From contig JBMDXA010000032.1 in the NCBI GenBank assembly GCA_048594725.1, positions 1 to 64,000 on the forward strand: 64,000 bases of DNA, given 5' to 3'. The DNA comes from JAFDZV01 sp048594725. GTDB taxonomy: Bacteria > Bacteroidota > Ignavibacteria > OLB7. Position numbers and translations under genes: made by a program. A model generated the notes under the pieces. It searched no databases and was not told where the DNA came from. It saw only the letters and a list, made by a program, of their open reading frames with translations. The first letter of the stretch is position 1; each line of letters starts with the position of its first letter. Positions 34,388 through 42,007 of this stretch are shown piece after piece.

Positions 34388-34422
34388 GCATCTTTGCGCC
34401 TCTGCGGCTTTGCGTGATTCTT
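34388..34422 (+). repeat. Right flank repeat of the GxxExxY gene
   Basis: GCATCTTTGCGCCTCTGCGG followed by CTTTGCGTGATTCTT, beginning 6 nt after the stop codon. It is inverted relative to 33916-33944. A partial third motif, GTGCAAAGACGCAAC, lies at about 34444. Confidence 0.65.
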
Positions 34423-34471
34423 CTTCCGTATATCAAGAAAATGAGTGCAAAGACGCAACAATGAATACCTT

Positions 34472-35074
34472 ATGAAGAATGTTTTGACAGTAGTTCCGCT
34501 CGCAGCGCTGGCGCTGACCCTCGGCGCATGCAGTTCCCCCAGGGGGACCGCAACCGGGGATAGCACCGGCGGCGTGGTTGCGGTGTCGGGGCTTGGTATG
34601 GATGATGCCGCGATCGTGGCCCGGCTGGACGGCCTTGCGGCGGTATCGCACCGCGATTACATCCATCTCTATATCGGGCCGTGCAAGGGATGGTGCGAGG
34701 CGTATGTCTCCATCTACCGCGAATCCCCCGCCAAGTTCCATATCTACGAGGCGGAGGGATGGCGCTATAACGAGTTCGAACGGGGCGATATCCTCTATCG
34801 TCTCCGCCGCCCTATCGCCAGCGATCTTGCCGAGAACATCCTGCAGCGTGCCTCGGAGCTGGGTATCACCCGGCTGGTGGACGACCAGACCACGGCGGTG
34901 ACCGATCATCCGCGCATCTGGCTGCGCGCCAGGATCGGCGAGAATGTGGTGAAGCTGGACGGGACCCGTCTCGGCGGCGAACGCTATGCCGGTGCCGGGC
35001 GGGAATCCGGTCTCTACAAGACCTATCAGGATCTTCGCACGCTTCTCTTTGAGCAGTTGTACGCTGCCGAGTAG
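34472..35074 (+). CDS. Hypothetical lipoprotein
   Basis: A 200-aa lipoprotein: MKNVLTVVPLAALALTLGAC, with Cys20 in the LGAC lipobox. The mature domain starts with HRDYIHLYIGPCKGWCEAYV, including a CKGWC pair that could form a disulfide, and continues as an alpha/beta domain (ERGDILYRLRRPI, RIWLRARIGENVVKLDGTRL). No family is recognised. It sits between the GxxExxY gene and the AtuA partner gene. GC-rich codon use matches the chromosome, unlike the GxxExxY gene. Confidence 0.75.
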   Translation: MKNVLTVVPLAALALTLGACSSPRGTATGDSTGGVVAVSGLGMDDAAIVARLDGLAAVSHRDYIHLYIGPCKGWCEAYVSIYRESPAKFHIYEAEGWRYNEFERGDILYRLRRPIASDLAENILQRASELGITRLVDDQTTAVTDHPRIWLRARIGENVVKLDGTRLGGERYAGAGRESGLYKTYQDLRTLLFEQLYAAE

Positions 35075-35155
35075 GGGATACCGGCGCGAAACGCCGAACC
35101 GGCGTCCCTCCTGATTTACAGACCTCTTTAGTACGATCTATCAACCTGTACAGAT

Positions 35156-35491
35156 ATGAAAAAAGTTCAACTGCTGAAGCTTGCTCACGCCCGGTCCGGC
35201 GACAAGGGAGATGCCGGCAACGTGGGCGTTATCGCGCGCCGCGAGGAGTGGTATCCGGTCATCGCCGAGGCGCTGACGATAGAGCGGGTGCTGGAGCACT
35301 TCAAGGGGATCTGCCACGGCAAGGTGGAGCGTTTCGAGCTGCCGAACCTCTGGGCGCTCAACTTCCTGCTGCACAACACCCTTGGCGGCGGCGGCACCGT
35401 GTCGCTCAAGCTGGATGCCCAGGGGAAGACCCTCTCCTCGGCGATGCTCCGTATGGAGATCGAGGTGCCGGACGACCTGGTTCTGGACTGA
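35156..35491 (+). CDS. AtuA-associated small domain protein (ferredoxin-like fold)
   Basis: A 111-aa protein matching the AtuA-like C-terminal partner domain: LLKLAHARSGDKGDAGNVGV, FELPNLWALNFLLHNTLGGG and GGTVSLKLDAQGK are its hallmark segments. In other genomes it is fused to, or directly follows, DUF1446/AtuA. It probably forms a complex with the 32499-33866 product. Here it is displaced by about 1.3 kb. pyrE follows after 114 nt. Confidence 0.85.
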   Translation: MKKVQLLKLAHARSGDKGDAGNVGVIARREEWYPVIAEALTIERVLEHFKGICHGKVERFELPNLWALNFLLHNTLGGGGTVSLKLDAQGKTLSSAMLRMEIEVPDDLVLD

Positions 35492-35605
35492 GGCGGTTGG
35501 CTCCGCAGCCGGAACCTGATAGTGGCGCCGGCGAAGAATCCGTGCCGGCAGCAGGCTGCCCGGCCTTCACCCTTCTATCAACGTAGCGCAGACAAGATCA
35601 CGATC

Positions 35606-36283
35606 ATGACAGACAACGCACAGGAATCCCTCTCGGCCGGCCGCGAGGGCATCGGACGCAGCCAGTCGGAGGCCATCGAGTTCTTCATCAACGAAGGGGT
35701 GCTCACCTTCGGCGAGTTCACCCTGAAGAGCGGGCGGAAATCCCCCTACTTCTTCAATACCGGGTCGCTCTGCTCCGGCCGCCAGCTTGCGGCGATGGGG
35801 CGCCTGTATGCCGATCTGTTCGGCTCGATCCCGGAGTTCGCCGGTGCCACCGTCCTGTTCGGGTCGGCCTACAAGGGGATTCCGATCGCCGTCTCGGCCG
35901 CAACCGCACTGGCCGGAAGCGACTACTGCGATATCCGCGCGGTCAGCGACCGGAAGGAAGCCAAGACCCACGGTGATGCGAGCTCGTTTCTCGGCGTGCT
36001 GAAGGCCGGGGACAAGGCGGTGATCCTGGATGATGTCATCACCACCGGCGGCACCAAGCTGGAGGCGATCGCCAAGCTGCGCGAGGCCGGCTGCGAGCCG
36101 CTCGGCTTTATCATCGCGTTCGATCGTGCCGAGCCGGTGGACGACAGCGGCCGCAGCGCGCGGGAGATCTTCGAGGAGGAGACCGGGCTGAAAGTGTTCT
36201 CCCTGGCTACCGTGCACGATATCATCCATGCCCGGCCGGAGTGGCGCATGAAGATCGAATCGTACCTGGAGAGCTGCGTGTGA
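35606..36283 (+). CDS. pyrE: Orotate phosphoribosyltransferase
   Basis: A 225-aa enzyme of de novo pyrimidine synthesis, joining orotate and PRPP to form OMP. The PRPP loop VILDDVITTGGTKLEAI, the FTLKSGRKSPYFFNTGSL segment and FGSAYKGIPIAVS are characteristic. The dimer loop containing RKEAKTHGD carries the catalytic Lys/His. The ATG at 35606 is preferred; the in-frame ATG 28 codons upstream adds sequence unlike the family. Its TGA overlaps the next gene's ATG (TGATG), so the lipoprotein gene downstream is translationally coupled. Confidence 0.95.
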   Translation: MTDNAQESLSAGREGIGRSQSEAIEFFINEGVLTFGEFTLKSGRKSPYFFNTGSLCSGRQLAAMGRLYADLFGSIPEFAGATVLFGSAYKGIPIAVSAATALAGSDYCDIRAVSDRKEAKTHGDASSFLGVLKAGDKAVILDDVITTGGTKLEAIAKLREAGCEPLGFIIAFDRAEPVDDSGRSAREIFEEETGLKVFSLATVHDIIHARPEWRMKIESYLESCV

Positions 36284-36915
36284 TGATGTCCCCACGGTGC
36301 TATGCTGCGCTCGGCGCTCTTGCCGCTCTGCTCGCGGTCTCCGGTTGCGGCGACCGCGAGGCGGGAGGGGATGATCTCCGGAACGCCGATACTTCCGGCC
36401 GCCCCGATACCCTGGCGGCCGATACCGCTGTTGTGGCAGCCCAGCTTCCGGCGGGACGTTTCCAGATCCCCACGGCCCACACCCCGGTTCCCGATCTGTT
36501 CATCACCCTTCCGGATGGCTATACCGTCCGGAACCTGAGCCGCATGCCGGACGACCAGTTCTTCATCTTCTCCAGCGACGATCCCAGCCAGACCGATTCC
36601 ACCGCCATCACCCCCGGATTTCTCCGGGTGTATGTGGGGGTCAACCCGCAGACCGGAGTGCGCGAGGGGCAGAAGCAGACCGAGCGGAATGTGATGATAT
36701 CCGGCGTCCCGCTGACCTGGAAACTCTGGAGCGAGAAGCTCCCGGACGGCTCCGATTATTATCTGCGGGAGATCGCCAGCGGCGACTTCTTCGCCTCCAT
36801 CTCGCCCGAGCTTGCCAGGGCACCGCTCCATCTGCACCTCTATATCGCCGGCCGCGACTCCGCACGGGTTGCAGAGCTGATGCGCGCGGCACTGACATTG
36901 AGTTCGCATCCGTAG
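36283..36915 (+). CDS. Hypothetical lipoprotein, YPGSF-domain family member 2
   Basis: A 210-aa lipoprotein with signal MMSPRCYAALGALAALLAVS then GC. After an acidic linker the domain begins FITLPDGYTVRNLSRMPDDQ and continues FFIFSSDDPS, parallel to the products at 29033 and 37090. It ends HLHLYIAGRDSARVAELMRA. The ATG overlaps the pyrE stop codon (or the next ATG, 36286, is used). No assigned function. Confidence 0.75.
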   Translation: MMSPRCYAALGALAALLAVSGCGDREAGGDDLRNADTSGRPDTLAADTAVVAAQLPAGRFQIPTAHTPVPDLFITLPDGYTVRNLSRMPDDQFFIFSSDDPSQTDSTAITPGFLRVYVGVNPQTGVREGQKQTERNVMISGVPLTWKLWSEKLPDGSDYYLREIASGDFFASISPELARAPLHLHLYIAGRDSARVAELMRAALTLSSHP

Positions 36916-37089
36916 CCGGCACAGAATAGCTGATTGCGGGTGATAGGGGATGGGAGAGGTGTTGTGCAATTCAATCCCATCCTATCGTCGTACTCTCTCC
37001 GCTGCCGCCTGCGGCGGCCGGAGGCCCCGGGCCATCAACTACGAGCTGCCAACTAACTCCCAACCCTCTCGAACCGTTCTTCGGCTGGC

Positions 37090-37653
37090 ATGAATCCGAA
37101 CAGATCGATCACTCTTGCGATTCTGGTGGCTCTGAGCGCCGCCGGATGTGCTCCGCGGAAGGACCGCGCAAAGCTTCTCCAGGATGTGGAGACCGTATCG
37201 GTGCGGATGGTGAACGAGCATACCGGCCTCCCCGATTTCCTTATCAGGGTTCCGCCGGGGTTTGTGGTGGAGTGGACCAAGGAAGCCCGTTACGAGAAGT
37301 ACTTCATCTACAACCCGCGCGATACCGGCGATGTGCAGAAGGGGATGGCGGTGATCGATGTGACGCCGTTTCCCGCCAGGCAGATCCCGGACTCGCTGAA
37401 GGTGAGCCGGAGCATCGGCACGATGGGGGGAAGGGATGTGAAGTGGACCGAATATACTGTCGAGGAGCCGGGGGAGCCCCGGCTGTACCAGCGCGAGACC
37501 ACTTCCTACGATCTTCTGGCGGATCTTGTGAAGTACCAGGAGGAGAAGCACGCTCTTCATGTCTTTGTCGTCGGCAGCGACGAGGCGCTGGTGGAGATGC
37601 TGACCGCATCGGCCGAGACGCTCTCGATCCTGCCGCGCAAGCCCGATATCTGA
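37090..37653 (+). CDS. Hypothetical lipoprotein, YPGSF-domain family member 3
   Basis: A 187-aa lipoprotein: MNPNRSITLAILVALSAAGC, Cys20. The domain starts FLIRVPPGFVVEWTKEARYE and has KYFIYNPRDTGDVQKG, matching the pattern in the 36283 product, from which it is separated by 174 nt. It ends HVFVVGSDEALVEMLTASAE, again parallel to its neighbour. The two are probably tandem duplicates that diverged. Function unknown. Confidence 0.75.
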   Translation: MNPNRSITLAILVALSAAGCAPRKDRAKLLQDVETVSVRMVNEHTGLPDFLIRVPPGFVVEWTKEARYEKYFIYNPRDTGDVQKGMAVIDVTPFPARQIPDSLKVSRSIGTMGGRDVKWTEYTVEEPGEPRLYQRETTSYDLLADLVKYQEEKHALHVFVVGSDEALVEMLTASAETLSILPRKPDI

Positions 37654-37755
37654 CCGGCCGGCTCCGGTTGGCCCTTCCATGGTGCGTACGGTTTCCGGCG
37701 GGCGCCGGTCATCCGCATCTTCATCCTCCGTCCATTTCGCTATCTGCGCCGCGCG

Positions 37756-38952
37756 ATGCCGCATTTCACTCCTCGACAGCTCTCTGCCAGCGCGTTGCTC
37801 CTGCTGGCGCTCATTCTGATGCCCGCATGCAGTGCGTATGCCCAGAGAGGGGAATCCGATTCTCTGAGGCTGGAGCGCATGATCGCCGCGGAGCGCCGTG
37901 ATCTTCCCTTTGCCGCCAGCGCCCGCCTGCGTCTGCTCCGGGCCGAGCGCGAGGGGGATCTGCGCGGAAGCCGCGATATCCTCCTGTTCATGGACCGCCG
38001 CCGCGCCGCCGATTCGTACGGCTGGCTCTCGGCCACCGAGCGCCTCCTCGCCGAAACCCTTCTGTCCGATACCCTGCTGATACGGGATCTCCCCCGCATG
38101 GAATCGCTGCTGGCCGCGGCCAGAACCACCGAGCGCCAGAACCCTCTGTTCAACGACGGGCTTCACCGCCACCTGCGCGATCTTCTGCGAGAGCGTTCCG
38201 ATGGGGTGACGGGACGTTTTGCGGCTCTGGAGCCTATGGCGAGCGAGCTCTGGTTCTTCAACCTGCTGGTCAATCATCTCTCCATCAGGGGGTTGCGGGC
38301 GCAGGAGGAACTGAACGGAAGGGTGGCGGAATTTGCGCGCAAGATGCCGGGGGCGCCCCTGGTGCCGCTGGCGGAGGAATATATCTGGAAGCGGTATTCG
38401 GAGGCGGATATCGGTGCGGCCTTCAGTGCCGGATATTCTCTCGGCGGGTTCGATGGCGCGCTCGGCGAGCATTTTCAATCCTTCCATGGCCCCTCGCTCG
38501 CCGGGGAGCTGTATCTGTGGCGATGGACCTTCACCGGCAATATCACCTTCGGCGTGGCCGATGCCGTCAGCGGGTTTTCCGCCGGGGGAGAGGAGTGGAG
38601 CAAGGGGGATGCCCCCTTCATCAACGGCGCGCTCTCGGCCGGCTACGAGTTCCGGTTCGGGCGGCTGGCGATAACGCCGCTTCTGGGGCTGGCGATGCAG
38701 GCCGTGCGCGGGGATGACTCCTCGGGGATGGATGGAGCCCGGCTGCCGCGCACGCACGATCGCGTGGGCTACGAACTGGCGGCCATCATCGGCTACCGCA
38801 TCCCCTCCGATGTCGGCACCCATATCGATCTCCGTGCCCGTCTCGGCCGCACCCGGACCGGTCTCTCCAGCTACGATCCCGCCTTCTCCGGCGCGCTCTG
38901 GTATGTTCAATTCGCCTTCGCATTGGTGCAGCGGCCGTATGATGCGCAGTGA
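37756..38952 (+). CDS. Secreted protein with helical N-half and beta-barrel C-half
   Basis: A 398-aa protein with a signal peptide (LLLALILMPACSAYAQRG). Residues about 30-210 are helical and charged (RLERMIAAERRDLP, SATERLLAETLLSDTLLIRD). From about 215 amphipathic strands of an outer-membrane barrel follow (IGAAFSAGYSLGGF, SAGYEFRFGRLAITPLLGLA, DLRARLGRTRTGLSSYDP), ending FAFALVQRP. It is probably an outer-membrane protein with a periplasmic helical domain. The Cys in MPACSAYAQ could also be a lipobox, but AYAQ fits signal peptidase I better. No family recognised. Confidence 0.72.
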   Translation: MPHFTPRQLSASALLLLALILMPACSAYAQRGESDSLRLERMIAAERRDLPFAASARLRLLRAEREGDLRGSRDILLFMDRRRAADSYGWLSATERLLAETLLSDTLLIRDLPRMESLLAAARTTERQNPLFNDGLHRHLRDLLRERSDGVTGRFAALEPMASELWFFNLLVNHLSIRGLRAQEELNGRVAEFARKMPGAPLVPLAEEYIWKRYSEADIGAAFSAGYSLGGFDGALGEHFQSFHGPSLAGELYLWRWTFTGNITFGVADAVSGFSAGGEEWSKGDAPFINGALSAGYEFRFGRLAITPLLGLAMQAVRGDDSSGMDGARLPRTHDRVGYELAAIIGYRIPSDVGTHIDLRARLGRTRTGLSSYDPAFSGALWYVQFAFALVQRPYDAQ

Positions 38953-39070
38953 GGGAGAAATGGGTAGTCCGCCGCCTGCGGTGGCCGGAGGTAGACATGT
39001 ACGGATATGTTTTCAGCGATGTGTTGTGAAGCCGGTCTCTGATGGGATCAGCTCCGCATCCCCCAAGAAC

Positions 39071-39150
39071 GGGCCGCTCCTCCGGAGCTTCCAAAACGTT
39101 AGAACAAGACTGGCTCCTCTACAGACCGGTGCCCCCTCTGGGGGCCTGCC
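39071..39150 (+). repeat. Dispersed repeat X, copy 2
   Basis: Begins with the exact core GGGCCGCTCCTCCGGAGCTT and then CTACAGACCGGTGCCCCCTC and GGGGGCC. The outer part diverges from the 10.9-kb and 49-kb copies. Confidence 0.65.
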
Positions 39151-39231
39151 GTGCGGCAATGTAGTAGCCACACTCGCTGCGACGCTACCACATCATTGCT
39201 CTGCTCCGGAGCACAGTTCATATCGGTGGAG

Positions 39232-39352
39232 CGGATGTTCGTTGGCGAATAATTCGGGTACGGATGGCCCCCACAGCCAACACCTGTAGCTGTTGCCTGT
39301 CTGTAGCCCGGGAGCGTTTCAGGATGATGGAGCTCCGGAGGAGCGGGCCATT
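39232..39352 (-). repeat. Dispersed repeat X, copy 3
   Basis: Contains AATTCGGGTACGGATGGCCC, TGTCTGTAGC, GTTTCAGGATGATGGAGCTC and GGAGGAGCGGGCC. It is a direct repeat of copy 4. The internal GGGGGC segment is replaced by CAGCCAACACCTGTAGCTGT. Confidence 0.65.
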
Positions 39353-39404
39353 CCTGCGCTGCCAGTGGCTCAATCCAATTGAAATCCGTTGTGGAGTGAG
39401 CGGA

Positions 39405-39508
39405 TGATTGTGGCGGGATGATTCGGGTACGGATGGCCCCCGGAGGGGGCACCCGTCTGTAGCACGAGACCGTTTCAGGATGATGAAGCTCCGGAGGAGC
39501 GGTCCGTT
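39405..39508 (-). repeat. Dispersed repeat X, copy 4
   Basis: Contains GATTCGGGTACGGATGGCCC, GGAGGGGGCACCCGTCTGTA, GTTTCAGGATGATGAAGCTC and GGAGGAGCGGTCC, in the same orientation as copy 3. Confidence 0.65.
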
Positions 39509-39669
39509 CTCCCGATGCTCCGGGGATATACCGGCGTGAACGTCGCTCAACGGATGGGCAAATCCCTCCGGATATCGAACGCCCATAGTTCGTAGCAAAA
39601 ATCAAGTAGCACCGGGAACACCCCCACGGTAACTTCCACTCACAGACTCCGGACTCGCTCGGCGCGTAG

Positions 39670-39677
39670 TATATTCG
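39670..39677 (+). promoter_or_regulatory. Promoter-like -7 element upstream of miaE
   Basis: TATATTCG, one base from TAnnTTTG, 34 nt before the ATG at 39711. The same octamer occurs upstream of the polysaccharide export gene (52202). Confidence 0.4.
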
Positions 39678-39710
39678 TCCGTCAACTCTCTCAACTACTA
39701 ACTGATCCCC

Positions 39711-40286
39711 ATGCTCTGCCTGAAAGTACCGTCGCAGCAATCGTGGGTCGAGGCGGCCAGGAACGATCTGGACCGTGTGCTGCTCGATCATGCCCATTGT
39801 GAAAAGAAAGCGGCCGTCAACGCGATGGCGCTCGTAAGCCGCTACCCGAACCGCGATACGCTGGTGCGGGAGATGATAGCGCTCGCCAAGGAGGAGATGG
39901 AGCACTTCGGCATGGTCTACGAGTTCATCCGGCGGCGCGGCGGGGAGCTGGGACGCGATCCGGGCGATCCCTACGTGCAGGCGCTGCATCGCGAGGTAAG
40001 GCCGAACGAGCCGGAGCGGATGCTGGATCTGCTGCTGGTGGCCGCGCTGGTGGAGGCCCGTTCCTGCGAGCGATTCTCCATGCTCAGCAAGAACGTTCCC
40101 GATGAGGAACTCCAGCTCTTTTATGCCTCGCTGCTGGCATCGGAGGCGGGACATTATCGTACCTTCTTCGATATCGCACGGGAGTATTTTCCGGAACAGC
40201 AGGTGCGTGCGCGCCTGGACCAGCTTTCCGCCCGCGAGGCGGAGATCATCCTGGCGCTCGCCTCCGAGCCCACCATGCACGGGTGA
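39711..40286 (+). CDS. miaE: tRNA-(ms2io6A)-hydroxylase
   Basis: A 191-aa non-heme diiron enzyme that hydroxylates the isopentenyl group of ms2i6A37 in tRNA. Diiron ligand patterns are visible: HAHCEKKAAVNAMAL, LAKEEMEHFGMVYEFI (Glu-x-x-His), VEARSCERFSML and SEAGHYRTFFDIA (Glu-x-x-His). Length and order of helices match MiaE. Tandem repeats lie upstream and a small secreted-protein gene follows after 46 nt. Confidence 0.93.
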   Translation: MLCLKVPSQQSWVEAARNDLDRVLLDHAHCEKKAAVNAMALVSRYPNRDTLVREMIALAKEEMEHFGMVYEFIRRRGGELGRDPGDPYVQALHREVRPNEPERMLDLLLVAALVEARSCERFSMLSKNVPDEELQLFYASLLASEAGHYRTFFDIAREYFPEQQVRARLDQLSAREAEIILALASEPTMHG

Positions 40287-40332
40287 AACTTCTCTCCGGG
40301 CTATGCCAATCTTTTGTAGAACCTCTTCTGCG

Positions 40333-41037
40333 ATGACCCTGATCCTTCTCCGTTATCTCTCTGTGCTCGTCGTTCTGGCCGGATGCGGCACCCAACTCTT
40401 CGCCCAGTTCCTCCCGGAGCGCCCGGTGGACGGGGCGTGGAGCATCGTGGAGGGGAACTACGGCGGGATGGACTATGGCGGGGAGGTGGCAATCATCACG
40501 GCCGGCTCGCAGAAGGCCCTCCGCCGGGAATCCGGAGAGGCCATCTATCACGGCATCGGATTCTATCTCGATACCACTCTGTACGTGGGCTGGGGGAGCG
40601 GCCCCTCCTACGGTCTGGTTCTCTATACCATCCGTCCCAACGGCACGCTCGATGGCACCTGGACCTATGCCGGGAACGAGGATATCCCAGGGACCGAGCA
40701 TGCGATCGGGGGATCGCTGGAGGAGCCTTCCACCACCTACACCGTCAACGGCGTAAACCCCGGCGGTGGCGGCGAGTACAGCGGCACGCTCGCCATAACC
40801 CGCACCGGGCAGACCTGGCAGCTCCACTGGGAGGTGGGGGATGTCTCCTATGACGGGGTGGGGATACGATACGGGAACCGGATGGTGGTGGGCTGGGGAG
40901 GGAGCGAAAAAAATTATGCGGTAACCGCGTATGCGGTGGAGGCCGACCGGGTGGTGGGAATCAGGGCGCTTCCGGATCGTCCGGAACTTGGCCGGGAGGT
41001 TCTCGGCCGCATCATCGATGCCACGCCGGGGAAATGA
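40333..41037 (+). CDS. Secreted beta-rich protein with two internal repeats
   Basis: A 234-aa protein. The ATG at 40333 starts a signal peptide (LLRYLSVLVVLAGCGTQLFA then Q), which also contains a Cys that could act in a lipobox. Two halves share a pattern: GIGFYLDTTLYVGWGSG with YGLVLYTI, and GVGIRYGNRMVVGWGGSE with YAVTAYAV. Each half is preceded by a YxG(E/T)(V/L)AI strand (YGGEVAII, YSGTLAIT). It is likely a duplicated beta-barrel or clam-like fold, with function unknown. fmt begins 31 nt downstream. Confidence 0.72.
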   Translation: MTLILLRYLSVLVVLAGCGTQLFAQFLPERPVDGAWSIVEGNYGGMDYGGEVAIITAGSQKALRRESGEAIYHGIGFYLDTTLYVGWGSGPSYGLVLYTIRPNGTLDGTWTYAGNEDIPGTEHAIGGSLEEPSTTYTVNGVNPGGGGEYSGTLAITRTGQTWQLHWEVGDVSYDGVGIRYGNRMVVGWGGSEKNYAVTAYAVEADRVVGIRALPDRPELGREVLGRIIDATPGK

Positions 41038-41068
41038 TCTTCACAGTTCAAGGGGAGCGATACGAGCA

Positions 41069-42007
41069 ATGCGAGTCATCTTCATGGGAACCCCGGAGTT
41101 CGCGGTGCCGTCGCTGCGGGCGATACTCGATGCCGGGTACGATGTTCCGCTGGTGGTCTCCACGCCCGACCGGGCAAAGGGACGGGGGCTGAAGCTGGCC
41201 CCATCGGCGGTAAAGGCCTTTGCGCTGGAACGGGGGCTGGAGGTTGCCACGCCGGAATCGCTGAAAGATCCGGAGTTCGTGGAGCTGATCGCCTCGAAGA
41301 AGCCCGATGTGATCTGCGTGGTGGCGTTCCGCATCCTGCCGGAATCGGTCTACTCCATCCCCTCGCGCGGGAGCTTCAACCTGCATGGATCGCTCCTGCC
41401 ACGGTATCGCGGGGCGGCGCCCATCAACTGGGCCATCATCAATGGCGATCCGGAGACCGGGGTGACCACCTTCTTTCTGAAGAAGCAGGTGGATACCGGC
41501 GCCATCATCATGCAGCGGAGCATCCCGATAGGGCCAGACACCACCGCCGGGGAGCTTCATGATGTCATGATGATGGTTGGTGCGGAGGTTGTGGCTGAAA
41601 CGTTGAAACGGATCGAAGAGGGGGATCTGGAGGCGCTGGTGCAGGATGACGCGCAGGCCACGCCGGCGCCCAAGATCTTCCGCGACGATTGCCGCATCGC
41701 ATGGGAGCTTCCGGCGCGGCGCATCCACGATTTCATCCGGGGGCTTTCCCCCTACCCGGCGGCGTTTACCACGTACAATGGCAAGGTGCTGAAGATCTAT
41801 CGTACGGCCGTGCGGGACGATCTCCAGCTCTCCGCCGGAGAGGTGCGGACAACCGGGAAGGAGCTGTTCGTCGGAACCGGCACCTCCGCGCTGGCGTTGC
41901 TGGAAGTGCAGCAGGAGGGGAAGCGGGCCATGGGAGCCGAAGAATTTCTGCGAGGATTCAAGTTCGATCAAGGAGCACGACTGGCTGATGCTGATACCAC
42001 TGGCTGA
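41069..42007 (+). CDS. fmt: Methionyl-tRNA formyltransferase
   Basis: A 312-aa enzyme that formylates initiator Met-tRNA using 10-formyl-tetrahydrofolate. It begins MRVIFMGTPEFAVPSLRAIL and contains the catalytic segment SFNLHGSLLPRYRGAAPINW (Asn, His) with Asp in KKQVDTGAIIMQ. The C-terminal OB-like domain is present (LRGLSPYPAAFT-type segment). AGGGGAG precedes the ATG at 41069, and the longer upstream frame is not family-like. It overlaps the GDPD gene by 20 nt. Confidence 0.95.
   Translation: MRVIFMGTPEFAVPSLRAILDAGYDVPLVVSTPDRAKGRGLKLAPSAVKAFALERGLEVATPESLKDPEFVELIASKKPDVICVVAFRILPESVYSIPSRGSFNLHGSLLPRYRGAAPINWAIINGDPETGVTTFFLKKQVDTGAIIMQRSIPIGPDTTAGELHDVMMMVGAEVVAETLKRIEEGDLEALVQDDAQATPAPKIFRDDCRIAWELPARRIHDFIRGLSPYPAAFTTYNGKVLKIYRTAVRDDLQLSAGEVRTTGKELFVGTGTSALALLEVQQEGKRAMGAEEFLRGFKFDQGARLADADTTG

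Larger units (their letters stand above)
38953..39710. repeat. Repeat-dense intergenic block with three X-family units
   Basis: A gene-free 758-base stretch. It contains one X unit in forward orientation (core 39071-39092) and two in reverse orientation (cores 39329-39349 and 39485-39504). The last two form a direct repeat of about 105-120 bp sharing ATTCGGGTACGGATGGCCCC, GTCTGTAGC and GTTTCAGGATGATG. A CCGCCGCCTGCGGTGG palindrome is near 38966. A TATATTCG element (39670-39677) precedes miaE. Confidence 0.7.

Noticed and set aside
39071..39600. Possible CRISPR array because of several repeated segments
   Set aside because: Repeats are about 100 bp, in both orientations and irregularly spaced, without uniform spacers or cas genes.
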